NCBI GenBank assembly: GCA_031769625.1
Contig: JAUIMM010002549.1
Location: 620,001 to 684,000, forward strand
Origin: Taudactylus pleione
Taxonomy: Eukaryota > Chordata > Amphibia > Anura > Myobatrachidae
DNA: 64,000 nt
Direction: 5' to 3'
Numbering within the stretch: the first letter of the stretch is position 1; each line of letters starts with the position of its first letter. Made by a program: the position numbers and the translations under genes. The notes beneath the pieces were generated by a model, which did not search any database, was not told where the DNA came from, and saw only the letters and a list, made by a program, of their open reading frames with translations. Positions 22,634 to 34,452 of the stretch are shown piece after piece.

Positions 22634-25600
22634 ATGGATCCCCATCCTATACGATGTGCCACCATTAATGTGGCTTCCGTTCTTTCCGAGCGTGCTCGCT
22701 ATATGGCCTTTTCTTTTTTCAACACAATTGATGTTGACTTTTTGTTTTTGCAAGAGACCAGAATAGGGGATTTGTCCACACTTCGCAGGGCCAAAAGCCA
22801 GTGGAGGCGTGGTCCGTCCTTCTGGTCGCTTGCGGCCGAGCCGTACGGTGGGGTGGCGGTACTTTTTTCCGGCATGGTAACTGTACACAAGATTATGGAG
22901 CTACAGGTAGGTAGGTGTATGGTTTTGGATATTAGCCTAAGGGGGCATGATCTCAGGTTGATCAACATCTATGGACCGCAGTCGGCCTGGGATAGGAAGT
23001 GCCTCTTTGGGCTGATAAAGCCATTCCTTTTTACAGCCCGGCAAGTTGTCTTTGGTGGTGACTTTAATACCATCGTGAGGCCCAAAGACAGGGGGGGTGC
23101 AAAGTCAACCCTGGGCTATGATGCTAGGTTCTTAGTTAGCATGATTAGGGAAGCTGGCCTGGTCGATGTGCATATTCGCCATAGTCCAGACCTCACGGGG
23201 TACACATACTTTTGTGGTAGTCGTAGGTCTAGGATAGATAGGTTTTTTGTTAAGGAAAGTTTGAAAACTTTGCCTCCTGAGGCAAGGGCAGTAGAATTTT
23301 CCGATCACGTTTGTCTGAGTGTCGCGTTGAATGCCTCAGAAACCCCTCAGAAAGGGCGGGGCCTTTGGCGTTTGAACTCTGAACTTCTGAAGGAGGAGAG
23401 TGTTAGCCAGTCCTTTAGGGACTTCTTTCAACTACAGGAGACACTTCTGGAGGCTGGTTGGACTAGATCTGAGTGGTGGGAAGAGTGCAAAAAAAGAACT
23501 CGGAGGTTTTTTCAGAGGCTTATAGCTCATAAAAACTTGAGAAAACGGTGCGTCTACCAGAGCTTGAGAAAGAAACTAGATTTCTTGATCTCTGAGGGTG
23601 GAGATAGTGGGGATATCTCCCGGGTGAAAGCTCAGCTGAGGGAGCATCAGTACGATCGTCTGGCTTCCTTGGTTCTGGAGAGGGATTATGGTAAATACCA
23701 CTCGCCTGATCCTTACCAGAGTTGCAGGAAATCGGTCGATTTGAGGGAGGTTAGGGGCCTGTATGATGAACTGGGTACTCTCTGTGAGGACAGGGAGGGT
23801 ATCTTGGGAGTTATCGGGTCCTTTTACTCCGACCTTCTGTCTGAGCAGCCACTCATTAGTGAGAGGATGGAGTCTTTTCTGAGGGGGACACCGGGGCTTG
23901 TGAAGCTTGATGTCTCTTTTGACTCCTTGGGCAGCGATGTGACAACAGAAGAAGTCAAGAGAGCTATAGACGGCTTGTCAAAAAAAAAATCTCCAGGACC
24001 GGATGGTTTGACATCCGAATTCTTTAAAGCTTTCAGGGACATCTTGGCTCCCCACCTCATGGAAGTATATAATGAGTGCCTGGGTGAGGGATTGCTCCCT
24101 CCCTCCATGAGGTCTTCTGCCCTCATATTGCTATCAAAAGGTAAGGACCCGTCCCATATTGAGAACTGGCACCCCATCGCTCTTCTTAATACGGACAGAA
24201 AGATTCTGGCAAAAATACTGTTCAATCGGCTGATGGAAATTTCCGGGCTGGTGCTGTCCTCGTCTCAGCACTGCACTGTGAAGGGCCGTAGCACGTTTAG
24301 TGCTGTCCTTGGTGTCCAGGAGGCCATAGAGCGATGCCGTGCTGAGAGGAGGGGTAAGTACTTACTGGCATTGGACCAGTCCAAGGCTTTTGACCGGGTG
24401 AATCACAAGTACTTGTGGGCTGTTCTGGAATGGTATGGTATTCCGGTGAGGGTGGTGAATTGGCTTTGTGTTCTGTACAATCAGGCCGAGAGCTTCCCGC
24501 TTGTCAATGGTTGGGTGGGTCCTGCTTTCAGGTTTGACTCTGGTGTCCGTCAGGGATGCCCCCTGAGCCCCCTCTTATACGTGTTTGCGATTGATCCCTT
24601 CGTCAGGAGGATTGGTTGTAGTGCATTGAGGGGGGTGCAGCTGGGCCCAGAGGCTCCTTTGAGAGTAGTGGCCTACGCGGATGATGTCACTGTGGTCTTG
24701 TCCTCCGTGGCAGAGGCGCAGTGCATGGAACACCTGATCTCCGACTACTCTGAAGCCTCGTGCTCCAGAGTAAACCAAGATAAATGTGAAGCTTTCTGGA
24801 TGGGGGAGGAAGGCGACGAGTTTGACCTTCCGGATAGCCTCCCCCGGGCAAGTCCTCAGATCAAAATTCTAGGCATCACATTTGACCGTGGTGATTATGC
24901 CACTCGAAATTGGGAGAGGAGGATAGAGGAAGCCAACAGGAAAGTGCAGTCCTGGAGAACTTGGCAGTTCTCTTACAGGGAAAGGGTTCACCTGTGCAAA
25001 ACCTTTCTGGTTCCCATATTTCTTTATGTCAGTTATGTGTGTTTCTTGCCACGGTCTTTGTGGTCTAAAGTGTCATCCTTGTTCTTCCTCTTGTTTTGGG
25101 GGAATGGGATGAACATTGTTAAAAGAGGTATAACCTACAGACCAAGGAAAGAAGGTGGATTTGGCATGGTCAATCCAGTGGTCTTTTTTGCCACAACTTT
25201 TATTAAGCTCAATCTTGGAAGCCTATTTTTGGAGGCTCCTCCTTGGTGGGTAGAGAGCTTTAGGGCTTGGGTGTCCCCTTTCCTTGAGCTCTGGTATGAT
25301 GGGGGCCATGTGAAAACCTTCAGAGGCAGGTCCGGTGCTCTTCCGATCTATGTCATTCAGTGCTTGAGAGTGACAAGGCAATGGGGAGTGGCAGTGAGTG
25401 ATGTCAAAACCCTTTCTAGAAGGGAGTTGGAGAAAGGCATTTTGCGGGCTCACTTCTACGCACCGCTGACACTAAGGGACTGCCCAGGCGAGGTTTGCTC
25501 AAATGGGATCTCTTTGATTTGCTCAGAAAGAATCCCACTGAAGTATAGGGACCTTGCCTGGCTCTCCTTCCAAGGAAGACTCTATGTTAGGGGGCACATC

Positions 25601-26011
25601 AGGTGGCGAAGTGCCGGTGATCGTGGTTGTCCACGTGAGGAATGTCTGGGGGTGGAGGAGACCATGGACCACTTCCTGCGTGAATGTTCCTTTAACATCG
25701 AAGTTTATAGAAGGGTCTCAAACGCTTTACGCATCCCGTGCCTTTCGGGGCTCAGTTACCCTGAGTGGGCTTATGGGGCATTCAAAGGTTTTGGGCGTTA
25801 TGATTTGGTCACTATTTTTATAGTTAGCTTAGTGGTCAGATATCACACGTGGAGTGCACGGTGTTTAGTAACGACTAGAAGTAAAATCCTTCCCTGTGAG
25901 GTGGTGACGCGTTTCATTCTTCACGAGGTTGGAAGTCTGATGGAAATGGACAGGAGGAGGTTGGATGCCGTTGGGTGGTCAAGGAGGTGGAGACACCTGA
26001 AACCCCCTTAG
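22634..26011 (+). CDS. LINE ORF2 protein: APE-type endonuclease and reverse transcriptase
   Basis: The predicted protein has 1,125 residues with no internal stop or frameshift. The start is the first in-frame ATG, 30 bp after the TAA that closes the extended ORF1 frame. Endonuclease (about 1-230): N12, E41, Y113, D143/N145 in GGDFNTIV, D202 in SRIDRF, and S223-D224-H225; the expected catalytic set is present. Reverse transcriptase (about 430-750): KSPGPDGLT 452-460, NWHPIALLN 511-519 (the family usually has R where H513 is), LDQSKAFDRV 580-589, GVRQGCPLSP 637-646, catalytic YADD 681-684, and a KILGI thumb motif near 744. EGGFGMVNP is at 840-848. A C-terminal C-X4-C-X8-H-X4-C motif lies at C999, C1004, H1013 and C1018. 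The known role is to nick target DNA and copy element RNA in place. The intact frame suggests a young copy; activity is untested. Confidence 0.94.
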   Translation: MDPHPIRCATINVASVLSERARYMAFSFFNTIDVDFLFLQETRIGDLSTLRRAKSQWRRGPSFWSLAAEPYGGVAVLFSGMVTVHKIMELQVGRCMVLDISLRGHDLRLINIYGPQSAWDRKCLFGLIKPFLFTARQVVFGGDFNTIVRPKDRGGAKSTLGYDARFLVSMIREAGLVDVHIRHSPDLTGYTYFCGSRRSRIDRFFVKESLKTLPPEARAVEFSDHVCLSVALNASETPQKGRGLWRLNSELLKEESVSQSFRDFFQLQETLLEAGWTRSEWWEECKKRTRRFFQRLIAHKNLRKRCVYQSLRKKLDFLISEGGDSGDISRVKAQLREHQYDRLASLVLERDYGKYHSPDPYQSCRKSVDLREVRGLYDELGTLCEDREGILGVIGSFYSDLLSEQPLISERMESFLRGTPGLVKLDVSFDSLGSDVTTEEVKRAIDGLSKKKSPGPDGLTSEFFKAFRDILAPHLMEVYNECLGEGLLPPSMRSSALILLSKGKDPSHIENWHPIALLNTDRKILAKILFNRLMEISGLVLSSSQHCTVKGRSTFSAVLGVQEAIERCRAERRGKYLLALDQSKAFDRVNHKYLWAVLEWYGIPVRVVNWLCVLYNQAESFPLVNGWVGPAFRFDSGVRQGCPLSPLLYVFAIDPFVRRIGCSALRGVQLGPEAPLRVVAYADDVTVVLSSVAEAQCMEHLISDYSEASCSRVNQDKCEAFWMGEEGDEFDLPDSLPRASPQIKILGITFDRGDYATRNWERRIEEANRKVQSWRTWQFSYRERVHLCKTFLVPIFLYVSYVCFLPRSLWSKVSSLFFLLFWGNGMNIVKRGITYRPRKEGGFGMVNPVVFFATTFIKLNLGSLFLEAPPWWVESFRAWVSPFLELWYDGGHVKTFRGRSGALPIYVIQCLRVTRQWGVAVSDVKTLSRRELEKGILRAHFYAPLTLRDCPGEVCSNGISLICSERIPLKYRDLAWLSFQGRLYVRGHIRWRSAGDRGCPREECLGVEETMDHFLRECSFNIEVYRRVSNALRIPCLSGLSYPEWAYGAFKGFGRYDLVTIFIVSLVVRYHTWSARCLVTTRSKILPCEVVTRFILHEVGSLMEMDRRRLDAVGWSRRWRHLKPP

Positions 26012-26438
26012 TGGGTGGCTGACAGCCTCTTCCGTTCATACTGGTGCTTCCTGTTCTTTCACATTTTTCGGGTAGTTTTTTGGACTTTGTTTCGTTTTGA
26101 AGAATGGTTTTACATATGCCTAAGCAGCTCAGTTTATTTTCTCTATGCTGATATGGAGTTAGTGTTGGTGATAGGTAGCTCAGGGTCGGGGGTAAATTTT
26201 GAATATAGATAGTTTGGTGGAGGTGTTGTTGGCACTCTGTCTCATCTGGGTGGTAAGAATGAGTGGCGTGAATGAGGTTCTGTGTTTTCTAATAATGTTT
26301 AATTATTATGATGAGGATATTATCCTGTATATTTGACATCTTGATGCTTTGTATGTAGCAAGCTTATTTGTTTCGCAATGCAAATTTTATGTATTATTTA
26401 TTTATTCATGCGTTGCAAGATTTTAATAAAAAAGCATT
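26012..26438 (+). other. LINE 3' UTR
   Basis: This is 427 bp from the ORF2 stop to the satellite junction, T-rich towards the end, with overlapping ATTTA pentamers at 26396-26404. GCAATGC at 26375-26381 is the inverted complement of GCATTGC at 26434-26440, which straddles the junction, so a weak terminal hairpin is possible. There is no long poly(A) tail. A 65-codon ORF here has no recognisable features and is not called. Confidence 0.8.
26425..26430 (+). terminator. Polyadenylation-signal-like AATAAA at the LINE 3' end
   Basis: AATAAA lies 8 bp before the junction with satellite and is followed by further A's and GCATT. It is in the expected place for a LINE 3' end. The A's may be the remnant of the tail rather than a functional cleavage signal. 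Confidence 0.55.
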
Positions 26439-29400
26439 GCCCACAAATGTGATGAGAAATGGTTTTTCTCCCATGTTGCATTTAAGAGAAAACAGCAAAT
26501 GTTCATTTTTTGCCAGAATGCATTGAAACCAATGGAAACAACAAAAGTGCATACTTTGCGATATCTACTCTTGTAGCAAACACAGACAGCTCAAAATTTC
26601 ACAGAATGTTTTGAAGACCAAGTCCCACAAATGTGATTTTAAATGGTTTTTCTACCATGTAGCGTTTAAGAGAAAACAGCAAATGCTAATTTTAAACCAG
26701 AATTCATTGAACCCAACGGAAACAACAAAAGTGCATACTTTGCGATATCTCCTCTTGTAGCAAACACAGGCAGCTCAAAATTTCACAGAATGTTTTGAAG
26801 ACCAAGTCCCACAAATGTGATGTGAAATGGTTTTTCTACCATGTAGCGTTTAAGAGAAAACAGCAAATGCTCATTTTATGCCGAAATGCATTGAAACCAA
26901 TGGAGAGAAAAGCACATACTTTGCAATATCTTCTCTTGTAGCAAACACAGACAGCTCAAAATTTCACAGAATGTGTTGAAGACCAAGGCCCACAAATTTG
27001 ATTAGAAATGGTCTTTCTCCCATTTTGCATTTAAGAGAAAACAGCAAATGCTCGTTTTAGGCCAAAATGCCATGAAACCAATGGAAACAACAAAAACACA
27101 TATTTTGTGATATCTCCTCTTGTAGAAAACACAGACAGCTCAAAATCACACAGAATGCGTTGAAGACCAAGGCCCACAAATGTGAGGTGAAATGGCTTTT
27201 CTCCCATGTTGCATTTAAGAGAAAACAGCAAATGCTCGTTTTAGGCCAAAATGCATTGAAACCAATGGAAACAACAAAAGCGCATTTTTTGTGATATTTC
27301 CTCCTATAGCAAACACAGACAGCTCAAAATTTCACAGAATGTGTTGAAGACCAAGGCCCACAAGTGTGATGTGAAATGGTTTTTCTCCCATGTTGCGTTT
27401 AAGAGAAAACAGCAAATGCTCATTTTAGGCCAAAATGCATTGAAACCAATGGAATCAACAAAAATGCATACTTTGTGATATCTCCTCTTGTAGCAAACAC
27501 AGACAGCTCAAAATTTCACAGAATGTGTTGAAGACCAAAGCCCACAAATGTGATGTGAAATGGTTTTTCTACCATGTAGCGTTTAAGAGAAATCAGCAAA
27601 TGCTCATTTTAGGCCAAAATGCATTGAAACCAATGGAAACAAAAGCGCATACTTTGCAATATCTCCTCTTGTAGCAAACACAGACAGCTCAAAATTTCAC
27701 AGAATGTGTTGAAGACCAAGGCCCACAAATGTGATTAGAAATGGTCTTTCTCCCATTTTGCATTTAAGAGAAAACAGCAAATGCTTGTTTTAGGCCAAAA
27801 TGCATTGAAACCAATGGAAACAACAAAAACACATATTTTGTGATATCTCCTCTTGTAGAAAACACAGACAGCTCAAAATTACACAGAATGCGTTGAAGAC
27901 CAAGGCCCACAAATGTGATGTGAAATGGTTTTTCTCCCATGTTGCATTTAAGAGAAAACAGCAAATGCTCGTTTTAGGCCAAAATGCATTGAAACCAATG
28001 GAAACAACAAAAGCGCATTTTTTGTGATATTTCCTCCTATAGCAAACACAGACAGCTCAAAATTTCACAGAATGTGTTGAAGACCAAGGCCCACAAGTGT
28101 GATGTGAAATGGTTTTTCTCCCATGTTGCGTTTAAGAGAAAACAGCAAATGCTCGTTTTAGGCCAAAATGCATTGAAACCAATGGAATCAACAAAAATGC
28201 ATACTTTGTGATATCTCCTCTTGTAGCAAACACAGACAGCTCAAAATTTCACAGAATGTTTTGAAGACCAAAGCCCACAAATGTGATGTGAAATGGTTTT
28301 TCTACCATGTAGCGTTTAAGAGAAATCAGCAAATGCTCGTTTTAGGCTAAAATGCATTGAAACCAATGGAAACAAAAGCGCATACTTTGCAATATCTCCT
28401 CTTGTAGCAAACACAGACAGCTCAAAATTTCACAGAATGTGTTGAAGACCAAGGCCCACAAATGTGATGTGAAATGGTTTTTCTCCCATGTTGCATTTAA
28501 GAGAAAACAGCAAATGCTCATTTTAGGCTAAAATGCATTGAAACCAATGGAAACAACAAAAACACATACTTTGTGATATCTCCTCTTGTAGGAAACACAG
28601 ACAGCTCAAAATTTCACAGAATGTGTTGAAAACCAAGGCCCACAAATGTGATGTGAAATGGTTTTTCTCCCATGTTGCATTTAAGAGAAAACAGCAAATG
28701 TTCATTTTAGGCCAGAATGCATTGAAACCAATGGAAACAACAAAAGTGCATACTTTGCGATATCTCCTCTTGTAGCAAACACAGACAGCTCAAAATTTCA
28801 CAGAATGTGTTGAAACCAAAGCCCACAAATGTGATGTGAAATGGTTTTTCTCCCATGTTGCATTTAAGAGAAAACAGCAAATGCTCGTTTTAGGCCAAAA
28901 TGCATTGAAGCCAATGGAAACAACAAAACACATATTTTGTGATATCTCCTCTTCTAGAGAACACAGACAGCTCAAAATTACACAGAATGCATTGAAAACC
29001 AAGGTCCACAAATGTGATTTGAAATGACTTTTCTCCCATGTTGCGTTTAAGAGAAAACAGCAAATTCTCGTTTTAGGCCAAAATGCATTGAAACCAATGG
29101 AAACAACAAAAGCGCATTCTTTGTGATATTTCCTCCTATAGCAAACACAGACAGCTCAAAATTTCACAGAATGTGTTGAAGACCAAGGCCCACAAGTGTG
29201 ATGTGAAATGATTTTTCTCCCATGTTGCGTTTAAGAGAAAACAGCAAATGCTAATTTTAAGCCAGAATTCATTGAACCCAATGGAAACAACAAAAGTGCA
29301 TACTTTGCGATATCTCCTCTTGTAGCAAACACAGACAGCTCAAAATTTCACAGAATGTGTTGAAGACCAAGGCCCACAAATGTGATTAGAAATGGTCTTT

Positions 29401-29660
29401 CTCCCATTTTGCATTTAAGAGAAAACAGCAAATGCTCGTTTTAGGCTAAAATGCCTTGAAACCAATGGAAACAACAAAAACACATATTTTGTGATATCTC
29501 CTCTTGTAGAAAACACAGACAGCTCAAAATTACACAGAATGCGTTGAAGACCAAGGCCCACAAATGTGATGTGAAATGGCTTTTCTCCCATGTTGCATTT
29601 AAGAGAAAACAGCAAATGCTCGTTTTAGGCCAAAATGCATTGAAACCAATGGAAACAACA
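26439..29660 (+). repeat. Long-range duplication unit, copy 1 (partner at ~37445-40670)
   Basis: This block recurs about 11,006-11,009 bp downstream with only scattered differences; the drift in offset comes from single-base homopolymer gains in the second copy. Shared private variants include the AAATGCCATGAAACC unit and TGTGAGGTGAAATGG (27182 and 38190). It ends where the next unit changes from ACACATAC to GCGCATTTT type. Confidence 0.85.
28541..29642 (+). repeat. 6-monomer tandem duplication, copy 1 (1102 bp offset)
   Basis: About 28541-29384 recurs at about 29643-30486, including the distinctive unit with GAAGCCAATGG, ACACATATTTTG and TCTAGAGAAC. The remainder of the first copy up to 29642 is outside the matching stretch. 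Boundaries are approximate. Confidence 0.8.
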
Positions 29661-30486
29661 AAAACACATACTTTGTGATATCTCCTCTTGTAGGAAACAC
29701 AGACAGCTCAAAATTTCACAGAATGTGTTGAAAACCAAGGCCCACAAATGTGATGTGAAATGGTTTTTCTCCCATGTTGCATTTAAGAGAAAACAGCAAA
29801 TGTTCATTTTAGGCCAGAATGCATTGAAACCAATGGAAACAACAAAAGTGCATACTTTGCGATATCTCCTCTTGTAGCAATCACAGACAGCTCAAAATTT
29901 CACAGAATGTGTTGAAACCAAAGCCCACAAATGTGATGTGAAATGGTTTTTCTCCCATGTTGCATTTAAGAGAAAACAGCAAATGCTCGTTTTAGGCCAA
30001 AATGCATTGAAGCCAATGGAAACAACAAAACACATATTTTGTGATATCTCCTCTTCTAGAGAACACAGACAGCTCAAAATTACACAGAATGCATTGAAAA
30101 CCAAGGTCCACAAATGTGATTTGAAATGACTTTTCTCCCATGTTGCGTTTAAGAGAAAACAGCAAATTCTCGTTTTAGGCCAAAATGCATTGAAACCAAT
30201 GGAAACAACAAAAGCGCATTCTTTGTGATATTTCCTCCTATAGCAAACACAGACAGCTCAAAATTTCACAGAATGTGTTGAAGACCAAGGCCCACAAGTG
30301 TGATGTGAAATGATTTTTCTCCCATGTTGCGTTTAAGAGAAAACAGCAAATGCTAATTTTAAGCCAGAATTCATTGAACCCAATGGAAACAACAAAAGTG
30401 CATACTTTGCGATATCTCCTCTTGTAGCAAACACAGACAGCTCAAAATTTCACAGAATGTGTTGAAGACCAAGGCCCACAAATGTG
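29643..30486 (+). repeat. 6-monomer tandem duplication, copy 2 (partial)
   Basis: This repeats 28541-29384 at 1102 bp. The match breaks where GATTAGAAATGGTC of copy 1 is replaced by GATGTGAAATGGTT. Confidence 0.8.
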
Positions 30487-30499
30487 ATGTGAAATGGTT

Positions 30500-32180
30500 T
30501 TTCTCCCATGTTGCGTTTAAGAGAAAACAGCAAATGCTCGTTTTAGGCCAAAATGCATTGAAACCAATGGAATCAACAAAAATGCATACTTTGTGATATC
30601 TCCTCTTGTAGCAAACACAGACAGCTCAAAATTTCACAGAATGTGTTGAAGACCAAAGCCCACAAATGTGATGTGAAATGGTTTTTCTACCATGTAGCGT
30701 TTAAGAGAAATCAGCAAATGCTCGTTTTAGGCCAAAATGCTTTGAATCCAATGGAAACAAAAGCGCATACTTTGCAATATCTCCTCTTGTAGCAAACACA
30801 GACAGCTCAAAATTTCACAGAATGTGTTGAAGACCAAGGCCCACAAATGTGATGTGAAATGGTTTTTCTCCCATGTTGCATTTAGGAGAAAACAGCAAAT
30901 GCTCGTTTTAGGCTAAAATGCATTGAAACCAATGGAAACAACAAAAACACATACTTTGTGATATCTCCTCTTGTAGGAAACACAGACAGCTCAAAATTTC
31001 ACAGAATGTGTTGAAAACCAAGGCCCACAAATGTGATGTGAAATGGTTTTTCTCCCATGTTGCATTTTAGAGAAAACAGCAAATGTTCATTTTTTGCCAG
31101 AATGCATTGAAACCAATGGAAACAACAAAAGGGCATACTTTGCGATATCTCCTCTTGTAGCAAACACAGACAGCTCAAAATTTCACAGAATGTTTTGAAG
31201 ACCAAGTCCCACAAATGTGATTTTAAATGGTTTTTCTACCATGTAGCGTTTAAGAGAAAACAGCAAATGCTTGTTTTAGGCCAAAATGCATTGAAACCAA
31301 TGGAAACAAAAGCGCATTCTTTGCAATATCTCCTCTTGTAGCAAACACAGACAGCTCAAAATTTCACAGAATGTGTTGAAAACCAAGGCCCACAAATGTG
31401 ATGTGAAATGGTTTTTCTCCCATGTTGTATTTAAGAGAAAACAGCAAATGCTAATTTTATGCAGAAATGCATTGAAACCAATGGAGAGAAAAGCACATAC
31501 TTTGCAATATCTCCTCTTGTAGCAAACACAGACAGCTCAAAATTTCACAGAATGTGTTGAAGACCAAGGCCCACAAATGTGATTAGAAATGTTCTTTCTC
31601 TCATTTTGCATTTAAGAGAAAACAGCAAATGCTCGTTTTAGGCTAAAATGCATTGAAACCAATGGAAACAACAAAAACACATATTTTGTGATATCTCCTC
31701 TTGTAGAAAACACAGACAGCTCAAAATTACACAGAATGCGTTGAAGACCAAGGCCCACAAATGTGATGTGAAATGGCTTTTCTCCCATGTTGCATTTAAG
31801 AGAAAACAGCAAATGCTCGTTTTAGGCCAAAATGCATTGAAACCAATGGAAACAACAAAAGCGCATTATTTGTGATATTTCCTCCTATAGCAAACACAGA
31901 CAGCTCAAAATTTCACAGAATGTGTTGAAGACCAAAGCCCACAAGTATGATGTGAAATGGTTTTTCTCCCATGTTGCGTTTAAGAGAAAACAGCAAATGC
32001 TCGTATTAGGCCAAAATGCCTTGAAACCAATGGAATCAACAAAAATGCATACTTTGTGATATCTCCTCTTGTAGCAAACACAGACAGCTCAAAATTTCAC
32101 AGAATGTGTTGAAGACCAAAGCCCACAAATGTGATGTGAAATGGTTTTTCTACCATGTAGCGTTTAAGAGAAATCAGCAA
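30500..32180 (+). repeat. Dispersed higher-order block (copies at 33431-34452 and 43706-45386)
   Basis: This segment has rare variants: a GCATTTTAGAG unit, an AAAAGGGCATAC unit, a TTTATGCAG unit and a GCGCATTATTTG unit. All of it recurs 13,206 bp downstream, and its first ~1.0 kb also recurs 2,931 bp downstream (16 monomers). Confidence 0.82.
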
Positions 32181-33430
32181 ATGCTCATTTTAGGCCAAAA
32201 TGCATTGAAACCAATGGAAACAAAAGCGCATACTTTGCAATATCTCCTCTTGTAGCAAACACAGACAGCTCAAAATTTCACAGAATGTGTTGAAGACCAA
32301 GGCCCACAAATGTGATTAGAAATGGTCTTTCTCCCATTTTGCATTTAAGAGAAAACAGCAAATGCTTGTTTTAGGCCAAAATGCATTGAAACCAATGGAA
32401 ACAACAAAAACACATATTTTGTGATATCTCCTCTTGTAGAAAACACAGACAGCTCAAAATTACACAGAATGCGTTGAAGACCAAGGCCCACAAATGTAAT
32501 GTGAAATGGTTTTTCTCCCATGTTGCATTTAAGAGAAAACAGCAAATGCTCGTTTTAGGCCAAAATGCATTGAAACCAATGGAAGCAACAAAAGCGCATT
32601 TTTTGTGATATTTCCTCCTATAGCAAACACAGACAGCTCAAAATTTCACAGAATGTGTTGAAGACCAAGGCCCACAAGTGTGATGTGAAATGGTTTTTCT
32701 CCCATGTTGCGTTTAAGAGAAAACAGCAAATGCTCGTTTTAGGCCAAAATGCATTGAAACCAATGGAATCAACAAAAATGCATACTTTGTGATATCTCCT
32801 CTTGTAGCAAACACAGACAGCTCAAAATTTCACAGAATGTTTTGAAGACCAAAGCCCACAAATGTGATGTGAAATGGTTTTTCTACCATGTAGCGTTTAA
32901 GAGAAATCAGCAAATGCTCGTTTTAGGCTAAAATGCATTGAAACCAATGGAAACAAAAGCGCATACTTTGCAATATCTCCTCTTGTAGCAAACACAGACA
33001 GCTCAAAATTTCACAGAATGTGTTGAAGACCAAGGCCCACAAATGTGATGTGAAATGGTTTTTCTCCCATGTTGCATTTAAGAGAAAACAGCAAATGCTC
33101 ATTTTAGGCTAAAATGCATTGAAACCAATGGAAACAACAAAAAACACATACTTTGTGATATCTCCTCTTGTAGGAAACACAGACAGCTCAAAATTTCACA
33201 GAATGTTTTGAAGACCAAGTCCCACAAATGTGATGTGAAATGGCTTTTCTCCCATGTTGCATTTAAGAGAAAACAGCAAATGCTCGTTTTAGGCCAAAAT
33301 GCATTGAAACCAATGGAAACAACAAAAGCGCATTTTTTGTGATATTTCCTCCTATAGCAAACACAGACAGCTCAAAATTTCACAGAATGTGTTGAAGACC
33401 AAAGCCCATAAGTGTGATGTGAAATGGTTT

Positions 33431-34452
33431 TTTCTCCCATGTTGCGTTTAAGAGAAAACAGCAAATGCTCGTTTTAGGCCAAAATGCATTGAAACCAATG
33501 GAATCAACAAATATGCATACTTTGTGATATCTCCTCTTGTAGCAAACACAGACAGCTCAAAATTTCACAGAATGTGTTGAAGACCAAAGCCCACAAATGT
33601 GATGTGAAATGGTTTTTCTACCATGTAGCGTTTAAGAGAAATCAGCAAATGCTCGTTTTAGGCCAAAATGCTTTGAATCCAATGGAAACAAAAGCGCATA
33701 CTTTGCAATATCTCCTCTTGTAGCAAACACAGACAGCTCAAAATTTCACAGAATGTGTTGAAGACCAAGGCCCACAAATGTGATGTGAAATGGTTTTTCT
33801 CCCATGTTGCATTTAGGAGAAAACAGCAAATGCTCGTTTTAGGCTAAAATGCATTGAAACCAATGGAAACAACAAAAACACATACTTTGTGATATCTCCT
33901 CTTGTAGGAAACACAGACAGCTCAAAATTTCACAGAATGTGTTGAAAACCAAGGCCCACAAATGTGATGTGAAATGGTTTTTCTCCCATGTTGCATTTTA
34001 GAGAAAACAGCAAATGTTCATTTTTTGCCAGAATGCATTGAAACCAATGGAAACAACAAAAGGGCATACTTTGCGATATCTCCTCTTGTAGCAAACACAG
34101 ACAGCTCAAAATTTCACAGAATGTTTTGAAGACCAAGTCCCACAAATGTGATTTTAAATGGTTTTTCTACCATGTAGCGTTTAAGAGAAAACAGCAAATG
34201 CTTGTTTTAGGCCAAAATGCATTGAAACCAATGGAAACAAAAGCGCATTCTTTGCAATATCTCCTCTTGTAGCAAACACAGACAGCTCAAAATTTCACAG
34301 AATGTGTTGAAAACCAAGGCCCACAAATGTGATGTGAAATGGTTTTTCTCCCATGTTGCATTTAAGAGAAAACAGCAAATGCTAATTTTATGCAGAAATG
34401 CATTGAAACCAATGGAGAGAAAAGCACATACTTTGCAATATCTCCTCTTGTA
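33431..34452 (+). repeat. Dispersed higher-order block, copy 2 (2931 bp offset)
   Basis: This matches 30500-31521. It is entered just after a monomer carrying an extra T (GGTTTTTTCTCC at about 33427). The match ends where a TAGCAAACAC unit is replaced by a TAGAAAACAC unit. Confidence 0.78.

Larger units (their letters stand above)
19202..26438 (+). mobile_element. Tx1-like non-LTR retrotransposon (LINE), nearly intact
   Basis: A 7.24 kb GC-richer island in AT-rich satellite holds two ORFs in the LINE order: ORF1 with CCHC knuckles, then ORF2 with an N-terminal APE-type endonuclease, reverse transcriptase and a C-terminal Cys/His motif. There are no terminal repeats. The 3' end has AATAAA followed by a short A run. 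The satellite breaks off after GTGTTGAA (19201) and resumes at GCCCACAAATG (26439). The satellite heptamer GACCAAG expected between them is missing, and no target-site duplication is visible. The 5' leader is only 93 bp, so the copy may be slightly 5'-truncated, but ORF1 has its own ATG. Assignment to the Tx1 group is from protein layout and motif resemblance, not from a search. Confidence 0.93.

Noticed and set aside
26015..26212. A 65-codon hydrophobic ORF just after ORF2
   Set aside because: It lies in the T-rich 3' UTR, has no homology I recognise, and is short enough to be chance.
19202..26438. LTR retrotransposon or retrovirus-like element
   Set aside because: There are no terminal repeats, protease, integrase or RNase H layout. 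An APE-type endonuclease precedes the reverse transcriptase, which defines a LINE.
19185..26450. Satellite-specific targeting by the LINE
   Set aside because: Some Tx1-group elements are site-specific, but only one insertion is seen among about 310 near-identical potential targets in the window. One copy cannot show preference.
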